DNA of 64,000 nt from W11650 sp963545585 (GTDB lineage Bacteria > Bacillota > Clostridia > Lachnospirales > Vallitaleaceae): positions 3,629-67,628 of the forward strand of contig CAUUKX010000002.1 of NCBI GenBank assembly GCA_963545585.1, read 5' to 3'. Shown one piece after another: positions 44,028-51,494 of the stretch. The translations under genes were made by a program, and so were the position numbers. Position 1 is the first letter of the stretch, and each line of letters starts with the position of its first letter. The notes below the pieces were generated by a model, which saw only the letters and a program-made list of their open reading frames with translations, ran no database searches and had not been told where the DNA came from.

Positions 44028-44729
44028 ATGTCAGGCAATGATAAAGTGGTTCTTTTTTTGGTCTTGATTGGCATGCTGATTAGTTTTGCCGGTATTTTGG
44101 CGATTGTCGTCGATAGGTATAAGAGAGCAGAGCGGGAGAAGGCGGAGGATCAGGCGGCGGATGCTGAGGAGATTAAGCAGAAGATATTGCAGATGCATGA
44201 TTACGGCGAGTTTTTAAATAAGGAGCTGGCGGATAAGCAAAATGAAGCAATGTTGATGTATGAGATGCTGCTGGAAAAGGAGAAGAAGTTGGCCGGGGAA
44301 GCGGCTTTACTGAGGGCTTCGGCGGAATCGGCTCAACCAGCGGCATCAGAAAAGGTGCGGGCTTTTTCTGAGGATTCGAATCATTTTAAGAGTTCCTCCC
44401 CGGAACGCAGCCGGAAAACGGCGGTGGAGAGCGGGCAGCCGGTTAAGCCAGCAGCAAGAGACAGTAAATTGGCAGAAGAAAAAGTCCGTCAGGACGAGCC
44501 TTTGCAGGGCAATGATTTATCGGCAGAGGTTTCGGCGGCTAAGGAAGAGCCAAGGCAGGAGGAAGAGCCAAGGCAGGAGGAAGAGCCAAGGCAGGAGGAA
44601 GAGCTGATTAATCATAATGAGGAGATTAAGGCGCTTTATGCTCAGGGGTTGTCGGCGGGAGAGATTGCCGAGCGTCTGCAAATCGGCAAGGGGCAGGTGG
44701 AGTTGGTTATTCGTTTGTTTTGCTCTTAG
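44028..44729 (+). CDS. SwrB-like membrane protein (DUF6115-type)
   Basis: A 233-residue protein with an N-terminal membrane helix (VVLFLVLIGMLISFAGILAI), a coiled coil (about 35-100), a low-complexity acidic linker and a C-terminal helix-turn-helix-like segment (IKALYAQGLSAGEIAERLQI then GKGQVELVIRLF). This layout matches SwrB, which in Bacillus promotes FliM/FliY assembly and flagellar gene expression, encoded at the same place. The linker contains perfect 18-bp tandem repeats (EEPRQE repeated three times, 44548-44602). Confidence 0.75.
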   Translation: MSGNDKVVLFLVLIGMLISFAGILAIVVDRYKRAEREKAEDQAADAEEIKQKILQMHDYGEFLNKELADKQNEAMLMYEMLLEKEKKLAGEAALLRASAESAQPAASEKVRAFSEDSNHFKSSSPERSRKTAVESGQPVKPAARDSKLAEEKVRQDEPLQGNDLSAEVSAAKEEPRQEEEPRQEEEPRQEEELINHNEEIKALYAQGLSAGEIAERLQIGKGQVELVIRLFCS

Positions 44730-44765
44730 GCTGGCTTTCAGCAACACAGAAAAATATAACCGGAA

Positions 44766-44790
44766 GATGAGCCTTATCAGGCTCATTTTT
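44766..44790 (+). terminator. Rho-independent terminator at the end of the fla/che locus
   Basis: ATGAGCC (44767-44773), loop TTATCA, GGCTCAT (44780-44786) followed by TTTT. It lies 37 bp after the SwrB-like stop and marks the end of the 33-kb locus. Confidence 0.88.
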
Positions 44791-45040
44791 GCTATGAAGG
44801 CAATAGCCCAGATGTGGTTTCGATGACCGGTTGCCTATCGTTTCCGCACTTGTTCAAAACTTGCGTGCAGCAGTTATATGTTTCGGCATGTGATATAGAT
44901 ATTTGCTGAGGAAAAAGGTGTGTTTCGGCGAGTGATACGGTTATTTGTCTGAGGCAGGAAACGGTATGCTTCGGCGAGAGATATAGATTATTACAGTTTG
45001 GCAGTAGAGTGCGGGATTTATCAGGAAAAAAGGAGAAGCA
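44791..45040 (+). repeat. Three imperfect ~42-46 bp tandem repeats
   Basis: Units begin at about 44881 (TTTCGGCATGTGATATAG), 44923 (TTTCGGCGAGTGATACGG) and 44969 (CTTCGGCGAGAGATATAG). Each continues with an ATTTG-CTGAGG-like tail in the first two. They lie upstream of the gene at 45041. They could be protein-binding sites or relics of a mobile repeat. The rest of this stretch has no supported gene. Confidence 0.55.
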
Positions 45041-45652
45041 ATGAAGCGGGAAAACATAAAGTATGTTGTGTTGGGGATTGGCTTGGGTTTTTTGATTGCG
45101 GCGGGTTTGTTTTTAAAGTTTGGCGGTCGGGAGAAGGAGATTTTAGCGGAGCGAGAGATTGTGGAACGAGCAAGGAGCTTGGGGATGGTCTTTTTGACGG
45201 AGAGACAGCCGACAGATGGCTCGGATAAGGCGCCGGATTCGGTTATACAGCCTCAGGAGCCGAGAACAAAGGAGCCGGAAAGTAAGTCGGCAGAGGGAAA
45301 TCCGGCGGCGAAATCAAGTGAAGAAAAATCGGCGGATGAGGCGAAAGAGGATGCGGGGAAGCAGCCGGATGCTCAGACGGAGAGTGAACCGGAAAACAGC
45401 CAGTCGGAAAGTAATAAAGCTAATGACCAAAGCAATGAGCCAAAGCCGGAGCAGCCTGTGCCGCTCGATAAACCGCAGGAGATTGTTCCGCCGAAGCAGC
45501 TGACGAAGCCCCAGACTGCTCCAGCCAAGCCAGCATCGGATGTGGTTACTGAGGTCATCAGCGGTGATGACCCGGCAGCCAAGGATTTGCTGCCGCCGCC
45601 CAATCCCAATCGGCCGAAATCCACGGAAACGCTGCCGACCAATCATTTTTAA
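45041..45652 (+). CDS. Membrane-anchored acidic low-complexity protein, unknown function
   Basis: A 203-residue protein: basic start and membrane helix (YVVLGIGLGFLIAAGLFLKF), a short conserved-looking segment (EREIVERARSLGMVFLTE), then about 130 residues of Pro/Glu/Lys/Ser-rich low complexity. AAAGGAGAAGC precedes ATG. The REIVERARSLGMV stretch resembles the membrane-proximal part of small proteins seen next to flagellar loci in related bacteria, but I cannot name a family. Probably cell-envelope located. Confidence 0.7.
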   Translation: MKRENIKYVVLGIGLGFLIAAGLFLKFGGREKEILAEREIVERARSLGMVFLTERQPTDGSDKAPDSVIQPQEPRTKEPESKSAEGNPAAKSSEEKSADEAKEDAGKQPDAQTESEPENSQSESNKANDQSNEPKPEQPVPLDKPQEIVPPKQLTKPQTAPAKPASDVVTEVISGDDPAAKDLLPPPNPNRPKSTETLPTNHF

Positions 45653-45734
45653 ATTATGGAAACAGGAAAAACAAATTACGAGCAGCTTGTCTGAACTGTA
45701 ACAAGTTTGCAATAAATTTTAAAATTTTGATACC

Positions 45735-45763
45735 TTTACATAGCTTTGTTCATGTGTTATAAT
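45735..45763 (+). promoter_or_regulatory. Sigma-A promoter of the predicted antitoxin RNA
   Basis: TTTACA (45735-45740), exactly 17 bp, TATAAT (45758-45763). Near consensus. It drives a transcript toward the shared terminator at 45802-45836. Confidence 0.8.
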
Positions 45764-45769
45764 AATTGC

Positions 45770-45836
45770 CGCTGGAAGGGAAATGATATCCATAAGCACA
45801 CAAAAAAGCCGAGAGCGGCAACTCTCGGCTTTTTTC
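45770..45836 (+). ncRNA. Predicted antitoxin small RNA (~67 nt) of a par/Fst-like type I locus
   Basis: Expected to start about 7 nt after the TATAAT and to end at the GC-rich terminator, giving an RNA of about 67 nt with no coding capacity. Its segment 45778-45801 (GGGAAATGATATCCATAAGC then ACAC) is a direct repeat of 45920-45946, the DNA opposite the toxin ribosome site and start codon. The RNA is therefore nearly complementary to the toxin mRNA start region. This is the arrangement of RNA II in the Enterococcus pAD1 par locus. Confidence 0.75.
45802..45836. terminator. Shared bidirectional terminator of the toxin-antitoxin pair
   Basis: AAAAAAGCCGAGAG (45802-45815) pairs with CTCTCGGCTTTTTT (45821-45834), loop CGGCA. 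A and T runs on both sides make it functional in both directions, ending the antitoxin RNA (+) and the toxin mRNA (-). Confidence 0.92.
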
Positions 45837-45842
45837 TTTGGG

Positions 45843-45938
45843 CTAATTGTCGTTGTCGTTTCTGTCTAACCACTTGCAAACATAGTAGCTGATTATATTT
45901 GCCGCAACAGAAACCAAAAGGGAAACGATGTTTTCCAT
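45843..45938 (-). CDS. Small hydrophobic type I toxin (Fst/holin-like toxin family), 31 residues
   Basis: Minus-strand ORF beginning MENIVSLLVSVAANIISYYV and ending CKWLDRNDNDN. It is a single membrane helix followed by a charged Asp/Asn-rich tail, the hallmark of Fst-like and 'putative holin-like' toxins of Firmicutes. A strong ribosome site (AGGGGGTG) lies 6-7 nt before ATG. A CCCC run in the 5' leader can pair with that GGGGG, and the leader GTTGTCGT is complementary to ACGACAAC within the last codons; both features recall folded, inactive type I toxin mRNAs. The promoter at 45984-46012 and the shared terminator complete the unit. Expected to damage the membrane if expressed without its RNA antitoxin. 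Confidence 0.82.
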   Translation of the reverse strand: MENIVSLLVSVAANIISYYVCKWLDRNDNDN

Positions 45939-45983
45939 AAGCACACCCCCTTCTGCTGTCAGATTGGGGACGACAACGCTAAT

Positions 45984-46012
45984 ATTATACCATAGCGTCA
46001 AATTTGCAACAA
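45984..46012 (-). promoter_or_regulatory. Sigma-A promoter of the toxin mRNA
   Basis: On the minus strand TTGTTG (46007-46012), 17 bp, then TATAAT (45984-45989). It predicts a leader of about 40 nt before the toxin ATG. Confidence 0.75.
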
Positions 46013-46079
46013 CGAATTATTTTAGGATTTTAGGATTAAAAATCACGATTTTTCCAATTACAGCAAATTTAAAATAGGA

Positions 46080-46121
46080 AAAGCATAAAGTATGAAATGG
46101 AAAGTTCATACTTTATGCTTT
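46080..46121. terminator. Strong hairpin terminator downstream of the WG-repeat gene
   Basis: A perfect 17-bp stem: AAAGCATAAAGTATGAA (46080-46096) and its complement at 46105-46121, with an 8-nt loop and A/T-rich flanks on both sides. It lies 33 bp beyond the stop of the minus-strand gene 46154-47644 and upstream of the toxin promoter. Confidence 0.88.
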
Positions 46122-46153
46122 CTTTTATTGCCGGATTTCTCCGCCGATTTTCT

Positions 46154-47644
46154 TTATCTCATTTTCAAAACGATGGTTTTGGTGGTTTCATCCCAAGATA
46201 CGCTGATACCCAAGGTATCACCTAATTCGCGCAGTTTGAAGTAGTTGCTGCCGCCAATGGTGTAAGCTGTTAAATAAACATCATGGCCATTGACTTCCAG
46301 TCCAGCATTGGAAAGTACTGCCTGCTTGTTCTTTCCATCGCCGCCAGTCAGCTCCGTACCATTATCAATATAGTCCCGACCGGAAACTAAGGAAATCAGT
46401 TTCTTTCCGCCATTCCAGTCAACCGAAAACTTTTTGCCCGTACCGGCTGCTAATTTAGCGATATCACGCAGTTTAAAATAAGAACTGCCGTTAATTGTGT
46501 AGACTTCTAAGCCTTTAACCGGTTCTCCGTTTAAGGTTACGGCCAAATGACTGTAAACAGCTGGTGCATAAGCCGGAGCGGTAATACCGGAAGGCTTTTT
46601 CAAAATACTCCACTTACCGTCTTTGCTGACCAGAGCGACATCGCCATGAAAGTCCCCCGCTTGTTCATATTGGACACGAATAACTTCCTGACCGCTGCGG
46701 TTGACATAGCCGACCATATTGTTTTGGACAACCAAAGCCATACCTTCACCAAAGCTTTTTGCCCAATCATAGGCAAACGCAATAAATTCCTTGCCATTCT
46801 TATCAATAAAGCCCCATTTGTTGACTTTTTTAACTGGCGCTAAGCCATCGCTGAAATCTTTAGCGGTTTCGTATTGCAGTCCAATAAATTCCTGTCCGTT
46901 TTTATCAATAAAGCCCCATTTGCCGGCTTTTTGAACGGCGGCAGCACCTTCGCTGAAGTCTTTGGCTTCATCATATAAGAAGTTAATTACTGTCCGGCCA
47001 GTGGTATCAATGTATCCCCATTTATCGCCGTGTTTGACAGCAACTAAACCTTCCTGAAAACTTCTGGCATCATCATACTGTACATCAATCAAATTTCGGC
47101 CGGTTTTGTCAATAAAGCCCCATTTAACCGAACTTTTTACCGCAGCAATACCGTTTTGGAAGTTTTTGACATCCGAGTAAGCAAATGCGATCGTTTCCTT
47201 GCCCTTATCATTGATAAAGCCCCATTTAGTACCCTTTCTGACCGGTGCTAAGCCTTCGCTGAAGCTAAGGGCATATTCGTATTCGGTGCGTTGAAACGAA
47301 AACAGTTCATGGCCGGCGGGGTTAATATACATCCATTTGTCACCTTTGCGGACGACGGCCATACCTTCGCAGAAGTCAGAGGCTTCGTCATACAAAAAGT
47401 CAATGACCTGTTTGCCGGTTTTATCCACATAGCCATATTGGCTGCCTTTTTTGACGATGGCCATGCCTTCGCTGAATTGACCGCTGTCGCCGGAATAGCG
47501 GGCATCACTTTGCACTTCCGGCAGTGAAATCAGGGTAGGTTGGCTGGCCTGAACCGGCGCTGATGTCAGCAGCAGCAAGAGACTAATCCCCAGTGTCGTG
47601 GTTACGAGCTTTAAAAGCGTTTTCATCATTTTCATCATTTCCAT
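46154..47644 (-). CDS. Secreted WG-repeat protein with copper-amine-oxidase-N-like C-terminus
   Basis: The 496 residues begin with a signal peptide (LLKLVTTTLGISLLLLLTSA then PVQA). About ten WG repeats follow (residues 40-355; core KWGFIDK-G-E-I-YD-A--F-EG-A-V). The C-terminus (about 370-496) has two units of the copper amine oxidase N-like/stalk domain (YTINGSSYFKLRDIAKLAAG; YTIGGSNYFKLRELGDTLGI). Such proteins are exported and are thought to bind cell wall or other proteins; no enzyme is implied. AAGGAGAA precedes the ATG. Promoter and operator-like palindromes lie upstream. Confidence 0.9.
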   Translation of the reverse strand: MEMMKMMKTLLKLVTTTLGISLLLLLTSAPVQASQPTLISLPEVQSDARYSGDSGQFSEGMAIVKKGSQYGYVDKTGKQVIDFLYDEASDFCEGMAVVRKGDKWMYINPAGHELFSFQRTEYEYALSFSEGLAPVRKGTKWGFINDKGKETIAFAYSDVKNFQNGIAAVKSSVKWGFIDKTGRNLIDVQYDDARSFQEGLVAVKHGDKWGYIDTTGRTVINFLYDEAKDFSEGAAAVQKAGKWGFIDKNGQEFIGLQYETAKDFSDGLAPVKKVNKWGFIDKNGKEFIAFAYDWAKSFGEGMALVVQNNMVGYVNRSGQEVIRVQYEQAGDFHGDVALVSKDGKWSILKKPSGITAPAYAPAVYSHLAVTLNGEPVKGLEVYTINGSSYFKLRDIAKLAAGTGKKFSVDWNGGKKLISLVSGRDYIDNGTELTGGDGKNKQAVLSNAGLEVNGHDVYLTAYTIGGSNYFKLRELGDTLGISVSWDETTKTIVLKMR

Positions 47645-47770
47645 CAGATTCTCCTTTTTTGATTTTGATTTGCATTACCCATCGCCTAAAGGTCTCGTGC
47701 TTTATAGGCCTAAAAACCGATTGCAGTCATAGGCGTTTCTTTGGGCAGTCCTTACTTTATGATGTAAGAT

Positions 47771-47799
47771 AGCATATCATAAAAATATACTTTTGGCAA
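47771..47799 (-). promoter_or_regulatory. Putative promoter of the WG-repeat gene with half-palindrome in its spacer
   Basis: On the minus strand TTGCCA (47794-47799), 17 bp, TATGCT (47771-47776). The spacer contains AAAGTATAT, matching half of the palindromes at 47852 and 48000. The -35 also forms part of a 9-bp inverted repeat GGCAACCGC (47795-47803) / GCGGTTGCC (47831-47839). Confidence 0.5.
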
Positions 47800-47851
47800 C
47801 CGCAACATAGCGTCAAAAGTCAATGAAATGGCGGTTGCCTTACTTTTGAAA

Positions 47852-47877
47852 ATCCCAAAAGGTATACTTTTTGGGAC
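47852..47877. promoter_or_regulatory. Palindromic operator-like site 1
   Basis: Left half ATCCCAAAAGGTA and right half TACTTTTTGGGAC form an almost perfect 26-bp dyad around TATA. It is nearly the same as site 2 at 48000-48025. Dyads of this size usually bind a dimeric repressor; no regulator gene is adjacent, so the binder is unknown. Confidence 0.6.
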
Positions 47878-47948
47878 TTTTTTCGACACAGTTACCAATT
47901 GGTATTTTAATATTTTTTTAGGCTAAAGTCAATGACTTTTTTAGTAAA

Positions 47949-47977
47949 TTTACATAATATTTTTTGCTGATTTTAAT
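47949..47977 (+). promoter_or_regulatory. Putative promoter of the SF1 helicase gene
   Basis: TTTACA (47949-47954), 17 bp, TTTAAT (47972-47977). Transcription would start near 47984, so palindrome site 2 would lie in the early transcribed region, a typical repressor position. Confidence 0.45.
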
Positions 47978-47999
47978 GTTTTTTTAAAAAAGCAAATTT

Positions 48000-48025
48000 G
48001 TCCCAAAAAGTATACTTTTGGGGAC
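48000..48025. promoter_or_regulatory. Palindromic operator-like site 2
   Basis: Left half GTCCCAAAAAGTA, right half TACTTTTGGGGAC: a 26-bp dyad with one mismatch. It lies about 72 bp before the helicase ATG and 148 bp from site 1. Confidence 0.6.
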
Positions 48026-48096
48026 TTTGGGGAAGGGCAGTTTGTGAAGCTAGATAGTCTGAAATAATTATTATTGGGTAAATAAGGAAAAGGAAA

Positions 48097-51000
48097 ATGA
48101 ACAAAGAAAGAGATGAATTAAAGGAATATATTTTGTATGGCTGTCGAAGAAGGTTGGATTATTATTATAAAAAAAGAAAGCAAGAAGAAAAGGGACAGGA
48201 AGATTTCTGGTTAGAACAAGATATTGTGTATAAGAGAGCAATAAAAAGTCCTGAGATGAGAGAAAGTGACAAAGTAGAAGCGGCAATTTGGCTTTGTCAA
48301 GGTGTTCGAGATGGTGTAGAATGCCCAAAATACCAAGAATACACGATAAAAGCTCAAAATTTATTTGGGGAAACCAAGACGGAAAAAATAGCGCTAAAAT
48401 ACATTCAGGAAATTGCAAAAGAAATAGAAAAAGCAAGAGGGGTTAAGGAAGAAGAAATATTTTGGTTGATAAACAATCATTGTGAATTTTGCCGTTATTT
48501 TGAAGAATGTACGCAAGAAGCAGAGAATAAAAACCTTATTCAACAATTACCGCTATTAGAGAGAATGGATATTTATTTTTTGAATCAACAGAAGATATGT
48601 AATTTGGGACAATTAAAACAGGCAATAGAAAATGGGGCGGAATGGTATGAATCATTAGAAGATAAAAGAGAGGATATTTTAAAATATTTGAAATTATTAG
48701 AAGATAACAAAGAGAATACTTTGCAAAAAACAAAATCATCAGAAGAACATCCAGTCTGTTTAAAAGAAAAATATTACTTACAGTGGAATGCCAATGATCT
48801 TATCGAATATATTGTCAGTTTTCAGGGGAATGCTGAAAATGATATCGTATATTCGTTTTCTTGGATGGAAAAGGAAGTGGAAAAACCCCAAAATATTATT
48901 TTGCTTGCAAAGCCCAAAACGAAAGAAGAACTGCTGCTTCATTACCGAAAAATTATAGACAAGATTTATGAAATGATTGAAGATGGGCAAGAAAAAGGGA
49001 AAGATGTAGTCTTTCATGCATTGACAAGTCATGAAAGGCAAAATTTTGATAAAATTTTAAAAACCTTGCTTTTTGAAGGAAAAGGAGAAATAGAAGAAAA
49101 AGAAAAGGCGTGGCTTGTTTCGGAGTATTTTGATTTTGATTTCTATTCCACGGAAGCACAAATAATTTATAAAAATCCATTTGCAGAAACCTGGACAGAA
49201 AGCAAGACGGTTCTTGAAAAATATTGTTTATTAGCAATTCCGTTCGCATATTCTTTATCGGAGGTTTTAAAGGCATTTAAAATAGAGGCAGAAACATCGG
49301 AGTGTCATCAGCTATCATGGGCATTAAAATCAAGTAAAATAAAAGAAATATGGAAAAATCAGAATCCGGAAAAAAACAGCGTTCTCAAAGAAGAATTAGA
49401 AAAGGAGATGGAGAAACACCTGCAAATCGGAAAAAGTTTATGGAAAAAAATAACAACTTGCTTACAAAAAATAACCATTAAGCCGGAAAAAAGAGACTTC
49501 TGTATAAACCATTCGGAGCCAGCTTCATTTTTGCAAAGGTTTGTGATAAAAGAAACTGTTTCCACGATTAAAGAATATAAAGCAAAGTGGGCGGAATATA
49601 CGATTCAGCAGCTGTTAAGAAAAAAAGAGTTGGTTAGGACTGAAAAAATAGGTAGCAATCAATCAGAATGCGAGCTTTTTCTGGGAGATGTGGAGTATAA
49701 AGAATGGGAGAATGCGAAATGTGTTGTATTTTTTGGAGAGGGTGAGGAAAAGTATAAAAAATTTATAAAATTAAAATATAGTTGGCAAAAAAGCGAAATT
49801 AAAAGAAAAAATGAAAATCATGAAGAAGGGCATAAGGGTTATTTGGCAGAAGGATGTTATGAAAATCAAGATAATGCTAATACTCAAAAAATATTGGAAA
49901 ATCTGAAGAAGAATAGCGAGATAAATGTAATATTGACAGAAAAAATCAAAGAATATCCATATAGGGACATAGAAGAATTGGATGAAAAGCAAAATCAAGC
50001 ATTTTCTTCGTTGTGTACAAAAAAAATTACTCTTTTATGGGGGCCGCCCGGGACGGGTAAAACCACATGTATTGCGAAAATTGTGGCGGAATTGCAGAAA
50101 CAAAAATCAGAGTCTTTAAAAATAATGATTACCGGTTTTACCAATTTAGCGATTGAGAATTGTTTAAGAAAAATACAAAAAGAGGGAGTTAATAGGGTAG
50201 GAAAATATAAGAAAAGTGTAAAAGTAAAAAAACAAAAAAACGAGGTTGAACTGTTTGGCGAGGGAAGTATCAAAGATTATGACATAATAGGCACTACGGT
50301 TTATCAATTAGACGATAAATTACCCGATTTTGATATTATCATTGTGGATGAAGCTTCCCAAATGAAAGTTCCCGAATTTCTTTTGACATATTCTAAGAAA
50401 AAGGAAAATACGCATTTTTTGATTGCGGGCGATGATAAGCAACTCCCACCGATTGTTCAGCGGAAGTATCTGGAAGCTGAGCTTGGCAAAAAGCCAAAGG
50501 AAATCATACAGGCAGGTTCTATTTTTTCTTATTTTGATGAAATAAAAGAAGAAAATAAGGAAAAAATTGAAAAAGTGCAATTAAAAACTTGCTATCGGAT
50601 GCATAACAAAATAGCAGAATATCCTTTTACGAAAATATATGAAATTAATAACAATCTGAAGAATAACGATAAGCTTTGTTTTGAAACAGAAACAGTGCCG
50701 GATTTTGAATGGAGCGATATCGTAGACCCGGAATATCCGGTAGTGCTTTGTGTTGTGGATGACCAAGGAAAAAAAGATAAGAAGAGTGAAATAGAAGCAG
50801 ACATCACGGCGAAGCTGGGAATGTTTTTTTATAATCATTTGAAATGGGATAAAGAAAAAACAGGTTGGGAAACGCAGTTTGCGGTAGTTAGTCCGCACCA
50901 TGTTCAAATTGATTGTATTAAATCGAAAATAGAAGAAGAGTGGAAAAAACAAAATACCCCGAATGATGAGAAAAAGTTTTTTGTGGATACAGTAGATAAA

Positions 51001-51300
51001 ATGCAGGGACAGGAAGCGGAAATCGTTGTAGTTAGTTATGGGGTAACTGATTCGACAATTGCCCAAAAGGAAAAAGAATTTATCTACAGTCAGAATCGAT
51101 TTAATGTGTCTATCACTCGTGCTAAGAAAAAATTGATAGTTCTTTTGTCAAAATCACTTTTGGAGCCAAGCTATCGGGTGTGGGGAGACAAAGAGATGGA
51201 GAAGCATTTATCTTTTTTACTGAATTATGTCAAAGAAATGGAGAAAGGAGAGAAAAAAGAAAAACCACCAGTAACCATATATCGGCTAAAGGCTGATTAA
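48097..51300 (+). CDS. SF1 (UPF1/DNA2-like) helicase with Cys-cluster N-terminal region, candidate defence gene
   Basis: A 1067-residue protein. The C-terminal half is a superfamily 1 helicase: Walker A GPPGTGKTTC (from 649), motif II VDEAS (Asp751), motif III AGDDKQLPP, motif IV-like TCYRMHNKIAEYPF, motif V DTVDKMQGQEAEIVVVSYG and motif VI NVSITRAKKKLIVL. This fits UPF1/DNA2-type 5'-3' helicases. The N-terminus has CEFCRYFEEC (Cys129, Cys132, Cys138), like the iron-sulfur cluster of Cas4/AddB/DNA2 nucleases, followed by a hairpin-helix-like segment (CNLGQLKQAIENG). I could not find clear catalytic D/E-x-K residues, so the nuclease fold may be absent or degenerate. Codons are strikingly A-rich compared with neighbours, suggesting transfer. 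Confidence 0.85.
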   Translation: MNKERDELKEYILYGCRRRLDYYYKKRKQEEKGQEDFWLEQDIVYKRAIKSPEMRESDKVEAAIWLCQGVRDGVECPKYQEYTIKAQNLFGETKTEKIALKYIQEIAKEIEKARGVKEEEIFWLINNHCEFCRYFEECTQEAENKNLIQQLPLLERMDIYFLNQQKICNLGQLKQAIENGAEWYESLEDKREDILKYLKLLEDNKENTLQKTKSSEEHPVCLKEKYYLQWNANDLIEYIVSFQGNAENDIVYSFSWMEKEVEKPQNIILLAKPKTKEELLLHYRKIIDKIYEMIEDGQEKGKDVVFHALTSHERQNFDKILKTLLFEGKGEIEEKEKAWLVSEYFDFDFYSTEAQIIYKNPFAETWTESKTVLEKYCLLAIPFAYSLSEVLKAFKIEAETSECHQLSWALKSSKIKEIWKNQNPEKNSVLKEELEKEMEKHLQIGKSLWKKITTCLQKITIKPEKRDFCINHSEPASFLQRFVIKETVSTIKEYKAKWAEYTIQQLLRKKELVRTEKIGSNQSECELFLGDVEYKEWENAKCVVFFGEGEEKYKKFIKLKYSWQKSEIKRKNENHEEGHKGYLAEGCYENQDNANTQKILENLKKNSEINVILTEKIKEYPYRDIEELDEKQNQAFSSLCTKKITLLWGPPGTGKTTCIAKIVAELQKQKSESLKIMITGFTNLAIENCLRKIQKEGVNRVGKYKKSVKVKKQKNEVELFGEGSIKDYDIIGTTVYQLDDKLPDFDIIIVDEASQMKVPEFLLTYSKKKENTHFLIAGDDKQLPPIVQRKYLEAELGKKPKEIIQAGSIFSYFDEIKEENKEKIEKVQLKTCYRMHNKIAEYPFTKIYEINNNLKNNDKLCFETETVPDFEWSDIVDPEYPVVLCVVDDQGKKDKKSEIEADITAKLGMFFYNHLKWDKEKTGWETQFAVVSPHHVQIDCIKSKIEEEWKKQNTPNDEKKFFVDTVDKMQGQEAEIVVVSYGVTDSTIAQKEKEFIYSQNRFNVSITRAKKKLIVLLSKSLLEPSYRVWGDKEMEKHLSFLLNYVKEMEKGEKKEKPPVTIYRLKAD

Positions 51301-51316
51301 AAAAAGGAATCATATA

Positions 51317-51468
51317 ACTCAACCTTCCCATGTTCGCCGGAATAGTCTTTTTTAGGCTCGTTGCATGGGCAGGAACGGAATGCGATTTGCAAAGCAAATC
51401 GCGAGAGTAAGGCCATATACCCGCTCTCCGAGATGGATAGAAGCAAAAAAGTTATGGGAAAGTTAAGT
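51317..51468 (+). repeat. Dispersed palindromic multi-hairpin repeat, copy B
   Basis: A 152-bp element begins 17 bp after the helicase stop. Ends ACTCAACCTTCCCAT and ATGGGAAAGTTAAGT are inverted repeats. The central block from TCTTTTTTAGGCTCG through GGCAGGAACGGAATGCGATT is identical to copy A at 6253-6405. The small hairpin is GCGATTTGC-aaa-GCAAATCGC here versus GCGATTT-gcgaaga-AAATCGC in copy A, so stem pairing is kept while loop bases differ. The 3' half is more diverged. Confidence 0.85.
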
Positions 51469-51494
51469 TATAACAAAAAAAAGGAGAATTGAAA

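Noticed and set aside
11339..44729. Flagellin, cheR or chemoreceptor genes in the locus
   Set aside because: No encoded protein in the window shows flagellin, CheR or methyl-accepting domain motifs; they are presumably elsewhere.
44881..45000. CRISPR array
   Set aside because: Only three imperfect units, no uniform spacers and no cas genes nearby.
45776..45835. Second toxin ORF in the antitoxin gene (minus strand ATGGATATCATTTCCCTT)
   Set aside because: The resemblance to the toxin start comes from the direct repeat; the reading continues into the promoter without hydrophobic toxin sequence or a ribosome site.
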